Below are positions 25,017 to 35,872 of a stretch of 64,000 nucleotides of DNA, in pieces. This DNA is from Nemophila menziesii. Its lineage: Eukaryota; Streptophyta; Magnoliopsida; Boraginales; Hydrophyllaceae. The DNA lies in contig JARWIR010000051.1 in NCBI GenBank assembly GCA_029959085.1, forward strand, positions 248,001 through 312,000, in the 5' to 3' direction. The position numbers and the translations under genes were made by a program. How positions within the stretch are numbered: the first letter of the stretch is position 1; each line of letters starts with the position of its first letter. The notes beneath the pieces are model-generated. The model saw nothing but the letters and a program-made list of their open reading frames with translations, ran no database searches and was not told where the DNA came from.

Positions 25017-26045
25017 GAAATTATTTTTTTTTAATTTTTTCTTTTTGATTTTTTTTTTGAATTTTTTTTTTCAAAATTTTCCCCCCGAAATTTTGTGTTC
25101 CTGAACACGCAATACTGAGAATTGTGTGTTGCAGGAACACACAATTTTAAGTTTTGTGTGTTCAGGAATACACATTATTGGATTAACCAAAATCAAGTTT
25201 TGTGTATTCTAGGAATACATAAGTTCGAGTTTTACGTGTTCCATGAATACATAAGTTCGAGTTTTATGTGTTCCATGAATACACAAATTCGAGTTTTTTG
25301 TATTCCAAGAATACCTAAATTTGAGTTTTCTGTGTTCCATGAACACACAAATTTGAGCTTTATGTGTTCCAGTTCCGTGGAACACACAACTTTGATTTTT
25401 ATGTGTTCCATGAACACACAAATTTGAGCTTTATGTGTTCTAAATTCTGTGCAATAGATTTGTGTGTTCCATGAATACACAAATCTGAGATTTGTGCGTT
25501 CATCAGATTTGTATGTTCTAAAAATACACAATTCTGATATTTGTGTGTTCCACGGAATTGCAAGTTTTGTGTATTACAGGTTTACATAATTCAAGTTTTA
25601 TGTGTTCCATGAATACACAAAAATGAGTTTTGTGTGTTCTAAGAATACACAATTCTGAGATTTGCTTGTTCTTGTAATACACAAAATTAGAATAAACAAA
25701 ATCAAGTTTACCCTAAAACATAAAACACTCAAAAATAACAAAAAAGTGTTGCACAAAAAGACAATATATCAAGATAGTTAAAAACTAGTAAAAATAGGGT
25801 GTATGCAATTAATAAAGAGAAAAAAATAAATTTGTTAAAAAAAAGAATCCTTTATATCGATTTTGTGTATTACAGAAACACATAAACCTATATTTGTGTG
25901 TTATAGGAACACACAACCCGGAATTTCGATTTTCAAAAAAAAAAAGTTCAAAAAGAATATTGAAAAAAAAACTTTAAAAAAATTTCGAAAACAGATAAAT
26001 TTTAAAAAAATCGAAAAAAATTTAAAAAAAATCAAAAAAAAATCA
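25017..26045. repeat. Inverted-repeat structure enclosing a 32-bp palindromic tandem array
   Basis: A tandem array at about 25093-25685 has units close to 32 bp built on the near-palindrome GTGTTCCATGAACAC plus an A/T-rich spacer (AAATTTGAGTTTTAT-like). At least 14 units or part units are seen, with further ones at 25860-25915. It is enclosed by mirror-image arms: a T-rich left arm with CCCCCCGAAATTTTGTGTTCC (25017-25110) and an A-rich right arm with GGAACACACAACCCGGAATTTC (25898-26045). Both strands are free of stops over long stretches only because the unit lacks them. No protein is proposed. Confidence 0.75.
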
Positions 26046-26344
26046 TATAGGAGTACTAATGGAAGGTAAATATGACAATGTGTTTAATTGAAAATTAAGT
26101 TGCTCATTTGTGAATAAGTAGGAAGTAATTTGCTCTTTACTTTTTTTCAGGAATGAAAAATGTAGAAGTATAATTAATTGAAAAATGTCTTTTTTTAAAC
26201 GGTTAAATTTTGTAAATAAAAGTATGTGCACGACAACAGAAAAAAAAATTGAAAAAAAGAATGTAAGTTCAAAACGTATAGCATTTAAAGGAAAAGCGTG
26301 CGTTTGAAATTAATAAAATAACTAATAACATAATTGGTTGACAA

Positions 26345-26670
26345 ATATAATTCAAGCAATGAAGAGATCGGAGTCTTTAAAAATAACCAAAATTTCGTTC
26401 CTCACAGATAATCTAGAGATAGTTCAAGGAATTAAATCGGGAAAAGGAGTTGACTGGAAGATACGACCTATGATTAAGTTAATACGGAAATAGACTGCAA
26501 GATTCCCGGAGTGGAAGGTGCTACATATTACAAGAGATAGAAACTTAATAGCCGATCTAGCAGCAAGAGGAGTACGCAAAAAAGGAAATTTGGATCAATG
26601 GACGTCTTCAAATATTGATAGTAGTATTAAATGTTTAAAGCAAATTCTTAATAGTTGTAATAACTCTTAA
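26345..26670 (+). pseudogene. 5'-truncated LINE fragment (RNase H C-terminus)
   Basis: One frame from about 26345 to the TAA at 26668 reads as the last part of a LINE RNase H domain: LTDNLEIVQGIKSG, then FPEWKVLHITRDRNLIADLA, matching the family's SD...V..I and RE.N..AD.LA pattern. A single TAG interrupts it near 26491. A short A run follows (26684-26692), as expected of a 3' tail. It is unrelated in detail to the LINE at 18600-24232. Confidence 0.7.
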
Positions 26671-26967
26671 CCTTGTTAATTAGACAAAAAAAAATTGATT
26701 GACAAAAAAAATTAATAACATAATTACAAACGACAAAATCTTGATTTTTTTTTTATATTATTACTTTAATTTGGACCCTTCTATATCTTAAGTTGTGTTT
26801 TATTATTATAATATCTCATTATAAAACTTATAATTTACAAACATTTTTCATAAAATTATTTATTAAAAATATTTATTAAAAATATTTCTTTAAAAAAAAT
26901 ACTATTTATATAATTTTTTTAATTACTCTATTATTTATTATTTAAATTTAACCATCCTATACAGGTT

Positions 26968-27235
26968 TCTACCACCACCATCACCACCACCGCCACCACC
27001 ACCACTGCAATTACCACTGCCACTACCACCACCACTATTATCACCAACACCACCACCACCACCCAGCATCCCCACTACCACCACCCTATTACTACCACCA
27101 CCGCCACAACCACCACTCCACTACAACCTCAACCACCACCACAACTACCACCACCACTACAACCACAACAACAACCATAACAACAACAATCACAACCATA
27201 ACCACCACCACCACCACTACCTACTCTACTAATTC
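26968..27235. repeat. (CCA)n-type trinucleotide tract in left fold-back arm
   Basis: A long imperfect run of CCA/ACC, ACA and ACT triplets. It is mirrored by a TGG-rich tract at 30855-30985 in the opposite arm, so it belongs to the inverted repeat, not to an isolated microsatellite. Confidence 0.9.
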
Positions 27236-27537
27236 TATCACACGTACGTCTTTTTTTTTAAACCGTCATAACTAATTTTTAAAAAATTAGAAAAATATAA
27301 AGATTTATTTGGACAAGATAGATTAAAATTTACGTCTATGATTTTTGAATTATTTTGAATTGTTTGAATTTTTTTCGCAGACATGAAATTTATTGTTTCA
27401 AACAGTGAATTTCATGTTTGCGAAGAAAAAAAATCACTGTTTCGAACAGTTAATTTCATGTTTAGAATAGTGAATTCATGTTTACAAAAAAAATTAAAAA
27501 AACAAAAAATCATAAACGTAAATATTAATTTGCTTTG

Positions 27538-29060
27538 TGATGTCTCCCCATTTGTGATGATTTTATCTATCTTGGAGACATCATTTTAGGTGTATTTATT
27601 AGAGTATAGGTCGATTTTCTCATGATTTAGTACACTTTCCTATTTTGTGTCTTGATTTAATTATTTATTATTTTTAAAGCATATTGGGTTTAATTGTTTA
27701 TTTAGTGCGAAGCTTTAAAGATATATGATAATTAATTAAAGGCCAAGTTAATTCTAAGGGATAAAGGCTAGAGGATAAACATGGAATTTGGAGATTAAGG
27801 CAAGAATTATGAAAAAAGAAAAGATAAAGTTGTCAAATAAATCTGAATATCAGCATCTACAAAAATAAAAGTAATCATAACTCAAGATTGGATAGGAATT
27901 TGGAAGAATGGTCTGAGGCAAAGTTAAAGAGCTTTCCGAAACGATCAATTTCGACTATTGGAACGCGTCAAACGGATAAGTATTGAAGCAGTCACGGCCA
28001 AAACAAAACAGCATCAGAATCTTACCTTTTCTATATTATAGGGTTACGAATTTGAGTTGGGCTTGGAGTCCAATACCTATCTTATACTCCAAGAAACGTT
28101 TTAGGGTTTCCTATACCCTATAAATACACCCTATAATCAGAAGAAACACATCCTTGGCTAGTCCTTAAGCCAGGAAGAAGCTTACAACACAAGAAGAGAA
28201 GTCTGGAAGGAGCTGAACACCATATTATGTCATCTTCAACCTTCAGATTTGTAATTGTTATCTTTTCTTCTCTTAGTATGAAATAATTTGTTTTAGCATT
28301 GAGATTTAGCATATATGTATGAACCCTAGATTTGTTTAAACGTCTATCTAATTTGGGATGCCATCGTATTTAAATTGAATTCATGTTTTATTTCTCTGTT
28401 TATGTGTTTGATTTATTATTTATTTCCTTGCGGTGTACAACGTATATGATTACCTTCATAGTAGTTAGATAGTCAATAGATAAGGCATATTTATCTATGG
28501 AAACAACACATAACGTCTAGTGTAAGGATGGTCCGACAACCCAACCGATCTACATAGTCATTATGGTTTGGTGTTAACATCATTAATCAACTGTAGGAAA
28601 AGTTTGCTTAGGACCCTTATTGACACAGGTTACCTATTTTAAACTACCTAGCACAATTGAGGCCAATTATTGTAATACTACATGATTCACCCTTACATGT
28701 TTAGAATAGACAAGACTAGTGGGGATTACTTGCTAATTTCTCATCCTAAACTCTCATACTATCTTCTTCTTTTTGCATTTAAAATGCTGTCTTTAGTTTC
28801 TTAGTTAAATTTTCTCTTATAAAAAAACAAATAAAAATCTATCTATCTTTTCTTTTCTTGTGTATTATTATTCTAGCTTTAATATTTGCACTAGATAAAT
28901 TGCATAAGTTCTCTCTAACTTTCGTAGTCTCTGAGGAACGAATTCTATATATCATTAAAACTTGCATACGTCTTGTATACTTGCAAAACCGTGCTCAGGC
29001 TAGGGTGTCTATTTTTGCACTTATTTATATCATATTTTTATCACACCCTAGTCGACACCA
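27538..29060 (+). repeat. 5' LTR of the plus-strand gypsy element
   Basis: It runs from TGATGTCTCCCCATTTG to GTCGACACCA, keeping the TG...CA ends. It contains the family's conserved words TAATAGGGTT-like upstream text, CCCTATAAATACACCCTATAA (28108-28128, a probable TATA region) and the CTCTGAGGAACGAATTC block near 28930. It belongs to LTR subfamily B. Confidence 0.85.
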
Positions 29061-29066
29061 AGTTTT

Positions 29067-29084
29067 TGGCGCCGCTGCCAGGGA
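29067..29084 (+). promoter_or_regulatory. Primer-binding site, tRNA-Asp type
   Basis: TGGCGCCGCTGCCAGGGA lies 6 bp inside the LTR end. It is complementary, with two mismatches as judged from memory, to the 3' end of plant tRNA-Asp (TGGCGCCGTTGCCGGGGA), the usual primer of Athila/Tat elements. Confidence 0.8.
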
Positions 29085-29629
29085 TGAGTTTTCAAAAGAG
29101 CAGCGCACCGGCATATGCCGGCCAATACCAACGGTATACCGGTCAGCAGCGCTGGAGAGAGAAAAAAAGTTGCTTTTTTTTTTATAAAGAAGAGGAGGCT
29201 AGTATATTACGAATTTTACAATCCTTAAGCCTCTCTTTCTTCTCCAAACCTCTCCCACCTCCATTAAAGCTTCATCAAACCTTCCCTAAACATCAAAACA
29301 CTACCCAATCACCATAAAAACACATCAAATCTTCTCTCCACATCATTACAAAGAAGATTCAACCACCCATATCATACCAAAACACATTGAATCCAAGAAT
29401 CAAGAGCTTAAATTTCAGAAATTCATCCAACAATTTCTTAGATCCATACTAATCCATCAAGTATCCATCCTACCCTATAGAGAATCATCATCAAAACACC
29501 TTTCCTAACCCAAATAAAGCTTGTACAACCAATAATCAAGAGTTTCAAATTTCAAGAGTGGTTAAGGCTTTGAGTTGGGGGTCAAATTGAGACGACTAAG
29601 AGAACATAAACATTATCTACTATAAGGGA

Positions 29630-30068
29630 GATGAAGAAAAGCAAGGTATTGGGTTCTATTGAGAAGAAATCAAGTGAGAAAAGTGCTAGTTCCACACAAA
29701 GGGTAAAACAGGTCAAGAGATGAGAGGTCAGCTAGATGTGTTTGATTCAATGGGCAAAAAGGTTCTAGCTTTCGTGAAGAAAACAACACAACCTCTACAG
29801 ATCGAATGTCCTACACCCGAGGAAAAAGAGAAAGCTTCAAGGGCCCGGATAGCTTCTGCGAAGAAACAATTACATGAACTACTTTTTGCTTATGAGAAAG
29901 TATTTGAAGAAGAATTTGGTAAAGGATAATACAAGAAGAGTCTTGGAGATTGGTGAAAGATTGGGTTGGTCTACGTTCATGGTAAGACGTTCTAAAGAAC
30001 GCTATCTTGTTAAATTGTATTTTGAGGGGAAGAAGAGGATGTGGCACAGTAGATCTATGAGGAGGTGA
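29630..30068 (+). pseudogene. Accessory ORF of the gypsy family, frameshifted
   Basis: An ATG at 29631 opens MKKSKVLGSIEKKSSEKSAS and stops at about 29721. Another frame continues MRGQLDVFDSMGKKVL through KTTQPLQIECPTPEEKEKAS to 29929, and a third continues with LGWSTFM...ERYLVKLYFEG to about 30066. The same stretch (TTPQPLQIE-like, PIPKMSKAS) occurs on the minus strand at about 56500-56800 in another copy. The product is basic and Lys-rich. A loose likeness of the last part to the plant transposon ORF1 domain is my inference only. Function unknown. Confidence 0.45.
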
Positions 30069-30854
30069 TGCGATTTTCGGTCTCTCCCATGTCGTTATTT
30101 AATGAAAAATATCCTACTATGATCACATGTCTTGTTCGGAAAGCGAATGTGATTTTGGGTGAAGGAGAGACACTTGAGTTTAAGATGAGTAACAATATTG
30201 GCAATGCTTGGATCATGAAAGTTTTGGGAGGAATTACGCAACTTTCAAAAGAAGAAAATGAGTACATTATGGTTTGGTGTTAACATCATTAATCAATTGT
30301 AGGAAAAGTTTGCTTAGGACCCTTATTGACACAGGTTAACTCTATTTTAAACTACCTAGCACAATTGAGGCCGATTATTGTAATACTACATGATTCACCC
30401 TTACATGTTTAGAATAGACAAGACTAATGGGGATTACTTGCTAATTTCTCAGGCTAAACTCTCATACTATCTTCTTCTTTTTGCATTTAAAATTCTGTCT
30501 TTAGTTTCTTAGTTAAATTTTCTCTTATAAAAAACCAAATAAAAATCTATTTATCTTTTCTTTTCTTGTGTATTATTATTCTAGCTTTAATATTTGCACT
30601 AGATAAATTGCATAAGTTCTCTCTAACTTTCGTAGTCTCTGAGGAACGAATTCTATTTATCATTAAAACTTGCATACGTCATGTATACTTGTAGAACCGT
30701 GCTCAGGCTAAGGTGTCTATTTTTGCACTTATTTATATCATATTTTTATCACACCCTAGTCAACACCACTTTGTCAATAAATACAAATTTATTATTCTTT
30801 TAATTTTGTATGACGATTTAAAAAAAAATGAGACACACCGTGATTGAATTAGTA

Positions 30855-30985
30855 GTAGTAGGTGGTGGTTGTGGTTGTAATTGTGGTGGTGGAGGTGGTG
30901 GTGCTGCTTGTAGCGGTGGTTAAATTTTTTTACGTGGTGGTGGTAGTGGTGATGGTAATAGTGATGATGTTAATAGTGGTGGAAG
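30855..30985. repeat. (TGG)n-type tract in right fold-back arm
   Basis: GGTGGTGG/TGTGGT/GTAGTAG triplets, the inverted counterpart of the CCA tract at 26968-27235. Confidence 0.8.
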
Positions 30986-31091
30986 TATCATATTATTTAT
31001 TTGATTTTAAAAAATAAATATTGTATTAAAATTAAAATATTATATTTAATAATAAGAATAGTAAATGTAAAATGATAGATGAAATGTTTTT

Positions 31092-31282
31092 GAGTAATGA
31101 TATTTGTCACCCTTTTTGTATCACCCTTATATCACCTCCTACGTGTATGCCTACATGTACCAATGAATTGATTTCTCTATCCTATTTTATTTTTCTCTAT
31201 CTTCTATTCAAGGAAATCAGAACATATATATAGAAGGGTGATAAAAGGGTGACAAGAAAATGGGTGACATATATCATTACTC
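31092..31282. mobile_element. Mutator-type MITE with 9-bp target duplication
   Basis: A 191-bp element with termini GAGTAATGATATTTGTCACCC and GGGTGACATATATCATTACTC, inverted. The flanking 9 bp AATGTTTTT are exactly duplicated (31083-31091 and 31283-31291). A 9-bp duplication is characteristic of Mutator-like elements. It sits in the right arm of fold-back copy 1. Copy 2 shows the unoccupied site near 35919-35930 (GAAAACATTTC in reverse). It ends about 600 bp upstream of the channel gene start. Confidence 0.85.
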
Positions 31283-31881
31283 AATGTTTTTATAAATGAT
31301 TATTTTATTAAATAAATTTTTATACAATAAATTTTTATAAAATAAATTTTTATAAAATAAATTTTTAGAAGCTATTTTCAAAATAATTAATTACTTTCAT
31401 TAAACTTTTTTAGCAATATCCTTATGTTATAAATAAATATATATATATTCTCATTTTTTTTTGTCAAATCAAAATGATACTCCTACTAAGCCGCCCACAT
31501 TTCCGAATTATTACTAATATGACGTACTCCTGTTTTAGAAAAAAAAAAAAAAATAGCAGCCAACGTTTTCAATATTATAAACACTTGTATTGATTAATAA
31601 TTTAGCCTTAAATTTTGACAAAAAAGAAAAAAAAAATTTAGCCCTTAAATTGTATAGGTCAAATAAAATACACCTTTTTAAGTCCAAATCTATGAGTTCG
31701 GAGACTGTCATAAAAAAAAAAAAGGCATCCTTCCTCAGTCTTCACAAACTAATCCCAGAATGTTTTTCCTTCATTGATTTTTTTATGTTAAAGGGTATTT
31801 TAGTCATTTAATCAAGTACCTTTCCCTCTTTTCACACACAGAGAGTAGAGTCCGCGTTTCAGTTTCATACCTCAAAAGAGG

Positions 31882-34800
31882 ATGGAGCTAAAGAAAGAAA
31901 AGCTAGTCAGGTAATTTATACATTTATTTTCACTTTTTTTTTTTTAATTACTGATCAAATACTATGATTCGTGTGTAAAAATGTTCGATTATTAAGCGTT
32001 TCAAGTGTAAATTTTAAATGCTAATTCAGTTGAACCTGAAAAATGAGTTAAAAAAACTCGATCCTACGCCCATGTCTGATAACGGACCGGACAAAACCCG
32101 ACCCGTTTCCGATTGTATGAAACTGCGTCTTACTTGATTCTGTGTGGGTAATGAATCTGACGTGCTAATTGTGTATTGATTTGTTGTCTTAGGTTTTATG
32201 GTGACGAGACACAACAAATGGGTGTATCTTGGGGAAAAAAAGGCAAAGATAATTCATCTTCAATGTTCAAATTTCCATTATCCTTTATGAATAATTACCC
32301 TAAAGATAACATTTCAGACGATAATCAAAAACCATTATGGCGTACTCGAATACTTGATCCAGGTAGTGACATAGTACTCAAATGGAACAGAGTATTCATA
32401 GTCTCATGTTTAGCCGCCTTATTTGTGGACCCACTCTACTTCTTTTTACCTAGTATCGGAGGTACCAAAGGTTCTTACTGCATAAAATCGGATTTAAAGT
32501 TACGAATCATAGTCACATTTCTCCGCACAATCGCCGATCTTTTTTACCTATTACATGTTTTCATCAAGTTTCGAACAGCTTATATCGCACCTAGTACTCG
32601 TGTATTTGGACGAGGTGAACTTGTAATGGATCCTAAAAGAATTGCTCAAAAATACTTAAAAACTGATTTTTTTATCGATCTTATCGCCACATTACCTCTC
32701 CCTCAGGTATTTGATTTTTTTTATTTATTTGATTCATTTAATGATTAACATAGTTTATAATATGATGTAGATTTTAATTTGGTTTATTATACCCGCTACA
32801 AGAACTCAACAATCGAATCATAATAACAACGCGCTTGCACTAATTGTGTTGCTTCAGTATATTCCGAGATTATATTTGATTTTTCCGTTAAGTTCACAAA
32901 TTATTAAAGCGACAGGTGTCGTCACTAAAACTGCTTGGGCCGGGGCTGCTTATAATCTCATACTATACATGTTGGCTAGCCATGTATGTAATTTTTTATA
33001 TAATGGGGCATAGAAATATTTAATTAATGTTATTTTATTTTTTTATTTTGGTTTTGTAGGTATTAGGAGCAGCATGGTATGTAATATCAGTGGATCGATA
33101 TGCAGGGTGTTGGAAATCAATATGTAGAGATGAAAATTCTCCAATAAAATGCAATATTCATTATTTAGACTGTGAAAGTTTTAATCTAAATGAGCGTAAA
33201 ATTTGGGCTAATAATACATCTGTGTTTAAAAGATGTGATCCGAGAGAAGATATAAATTTTAAATTTGGAATATTTGCTAATGCAATTACAAAAAATGTTG
33301 TCACTACAAACTTTTTTAAAAAGTACTTGTATTGCTTATGGTGGGGTTTGCAAAATCTTAGGTAATACTTTCTTTTATATTATTTTGTTATTAAATAACT
33401 TCAAAGGCCCCTCATGTTTTGTTATTTTTTCAGTTCTTATGGGCAGAATTTGTCAACAAGTACATTTATTGGGGAGACTTCATTTGCAATTCTTATTGCT
33501 ATAATGGGACTTGTCTTATTTGCACATCTTATTGGAAATATGCAGGTAAATTTAATTAGTTAATAGCACTATTGGTCCCTAATGTTATGCAAAAATTGCA
33601 ATATAGGTCCCTATGTTATGCAAAAATTGCAATATAGGTCCATATATTATGCAAAACTGCACTATGGGTCCCTATCTTATGTAAAAACTGCACTGTGGGT
33701 CCCTATGTTGTGCAAAAACTGCACTATGGGTCGCTATGTTGTGCAAAAACTGCACTATGGGTCCCTATGTTGTGCAAAAACTGCACTATGGGTCGCTATG
33801 TTATGCAAAAACTGCACTATGGGTCCCTATATTATACAAAAATTGCACAACCAATCCTACATTATTCTTTTGATTTATAAGTTCCTATATCATACAAAAT
33901 AACACATTTTATATCGACGTTCTTTGTTTATTGCAGACATATTTACAATCTTTTTCAGTTCGACTAGAGGAATGGCGCGTGAAAAGACGCGACACCGAGG
34001 AGTGGATGTGGCATCGTCAACTCCCTGACGATTTACGTCATCGTGTCCGTCGATTCACACAATATAAATGGCTCGCAACTCGAGGAGTTTACGAAGACGC
34101 TATTTTACAAGAGTTACCTTCTGATCTTCGCCGTGATATTCAACGTCACCTCTGCTTAGATCTCGTTAGACGCGTATGTATTCAAATCCCGCCTATTTCT
34201 CCTTTTCAAAACCCTTCTTTTCTTTTTCAAAACTTTTTATCATATCGTACCTTTATTTAGATTTATACAAAACTCTTTTTTTTTTTTTTTGAAAAAAAAA
34301 TAACTGATTTCTTTTGAATTTTTTTTTTTGGAAAAAAAAAGTAAATGAGTTTTTTTAATCTAATTTAATTTAAATTTAAATCGGATATGATAGGTTCCGT
34401 TCTTCTCGCAAATGGACGATCAATTACTGGATGCGATCTGTGAGCGTTTATTCTCGACGTTATGTACAGCAGGAACGTACATAGTACGCGAGGGTGATCC
34501 TGTGACGGAGATGCTATTTATAATCCGTGGACGTCTCGAGAGTTGGACCACAAATGGTGGACGAACCGGGTTTTTTAACACCATAACTTTATCTCCAGGT
34601 GATTTTTGCGGTGAGGAATTACTCGAGTGGGCTTTACTTCCTAAATCGACGTCAAATTTACCTTCTTCAACTCGGACGGTTAAATCACTTGGTGAAGTAG
34701 AGGCGTTTGCTTTACGAGCAGAGGATTTGAAATTTGTAGCGAATCAGTTTAGAAGACTTCATAGTAAAAAACTTCAGCATACATTTAGATACTATTCTCA

Positions 34801-35056
34801 CCATTGGAGGACATGGGGAGCTTGTTTTATACAAGCGGCATGGAGGAGGTATAAGAGGAGGATGAATTTAATGGAACTTGCGAGGATGGAGAGTAATTAT
34901 TATGGTTCTACCTCGAAATCAAAACCTTCTCAGGCATTAACAAGCCTTGGGACAACTATAGTTGTTAACAGATTTGCACAGAAGATGAAAGATGTTGCTT
35001 TACCTAAGTTAAAGAAACCTGATGAGCCTGATTTCTCTGTTGATCCAGATGACTAA
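31882..35056 (+). CDS. CNGC17: Cyclic nucleotide-gated cation channel, group III (CNGC17-like), seven exons
   Basis: Exons: 31882-31910, 32193-32706, 32771-32983, 33060-33361, 33434-33545, 33937-34173, 34394-35056. All introns are GT-AG and the frame is continuous over 689 residues. The family forms tetrameric plasma-membrane Ca2+/cation channels gated by cyclic nucleotides and calmodulin. Seen: S1 about 75-96; the conserved RVFGRGELV (146-154); an S4-like IPRLYLIFPL; pore filter GQN (356-358); S6 about 369-389; C-linker; cyclic nucleotide-binding domain about 472-590 with GDFCGEELL (538-546); and an IQ motif IQAAWRRYKRR (615-625). The start rests on a 29-nt first exon giving MELKKEKLVR, which resembles the CNGC17/CNGC14 N-terminus as I remember it. 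It is intact. CNGC17 is preferred over CNGC14 for SVDRY, CLWWGL and FSQMDDQ, from memory. Confidence 0.93.
33575..33870. repeat. 31-bp minisatellite inside CNGC17 intron 5
   Basis: About nine units of the type GGGTCCCTATGTTATGCAAA followed by AACTGCACTAT, with period 30-31 bp, fill most of the 391-bp intron 33546-33936. Units drift from AATATAGGTCC at the left to ACTATGGGTCC at the right. The exon junctions on both sides are intact. Confidence 0.85.
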
Positions 35057-35872
35057 TTATATATTAGTTTAATGGAATGTAATTAATTAGCATCAGTAAG
35101 TATTGTATTGAGTTATGAGTATACCTAGAATTCTATGGTTATCAAGCATCCATTTGCATCACCTTTGAAACGTTATATAACATCTCAGAATTTTTGTTAA
35201 ATAGTGGCTTTTCAAGCCATAATGGAGTTTTATGAAATTGTGATTATTACTTAGAGTTCTCTCTGGGAAAATTTTCTTTTGTCGTTTCCTTATTAATGTT
35301 TAAGTGAATTTATCCATTAGAGGTTGTTGATTAGGCTGCATTTCTTACCAAGCTAATAGTAACTAGTGATTGGTAGAATAAGAAGGTAGCTCACTCAACA
35401 TATCCCCTCTCACTATCATTCTTTAGGGGTTTTTACAAAGTAGTCTTATGATTCTGTTAAATAGGTGGATGAAACTGCAATTTGATCTTAGCATTGATGT
35501 TTTAATCAAATATCTTGGACTATCAAACACCTTCATCAATTTGAACATCAGTCACCCTGACTTTGATATTCTCTTTAGATGGAATAGGTGAACTAACAAC
35601 CTCATATGAGTTTAAATTCAACCATTCCCAATTATTTAGTTAAAATACAAAATTAAATAGCTATTTTTTTCCAATATTATCTCGCTGTTCTCATTCCCAA
35701 CATCTTTCTAATTTCAATTTCTTAATTTTTAAATTTTATATTAATAGGTTTTCAATTTTGAGTTTTTAGAAAATCTCTTCATTTATAATATCTATATATA
35801 TATAGATATATATAACAAAGGTTTTAAAAAAAGGCTCCTTAACGATGCCTTTAATTTTTTTAAGGCTCTAAT
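35057..35872. other. CNGC17 3' flank, nothing else recognised
   Basis: It presumably includes the 3' untranslated region. The remainder is AT-rich, with no repeat ends seen until the fold-back element. Confidence 0.5.

Larger units (their letters stand above)
27538..30768 (+). mobile_element. Ty3/gypsy non-autonomous element (plus strand), 5-bp TSD CTTTG
   Basis: 5' LTR 27538-29060, a primer site, a short internal region, and a 3' LTR remnant 30264-30768 matching the last ~503 bp of the 5' LTR. The flanks CTTTG (27533-27537 and 30769-30773) are identical, and the fold-back copy at 36480 shows the uninterrupted sequence. The 3' LTR lost its first ~1,020 bp through a deletion joining internal sequence to the LTR middle at a shared CATTATGG. 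No gag, protease or reverse transcriptase is visible, so it depended on another element for movement. Confidence 0.88.
26820..31440. mobile_element. Fold-back (long inverted repeat) element, copy 1, split by two insertions
   Basis: The left arm contains a (CCA)n tract (26968-27235), ATCACACGTACGTC, a GTCATAACTAATTTTT block and an inner GTGAATTTCATGTTT palindromic core (27380-27480). The right arm holds the complement in reverse: TTTGTATGACGATTTAAAAAAAAAT (30808-30830), CACACCGTGATT, then a (TGG)n tract (30855-30985), then AAATATTGTATTAAAATTAAAAT. Copy 2 at 35873-36705 has the same order uninterrupted. A gypsy element (27538-30768) and a MITE (31092-31282) sit inside. No transposase is present. 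The ends are approximate. Confidence 0.7.

Noticed and set aside
25122..25531. Open frames of about 100 codons on both strands, repetitive in Met-Cys-Ser-Met-Asn
   Set aside because: They arise from the 32-bp tandem unit, which lacks stops. There is no start context, no homology and no constraint.
33582..33902. 106-codon open frame inside CNGC17
   Set aside because: It is the 31-bp minisatellite in intron 5, bounded by correct splice sites of the channel gene.
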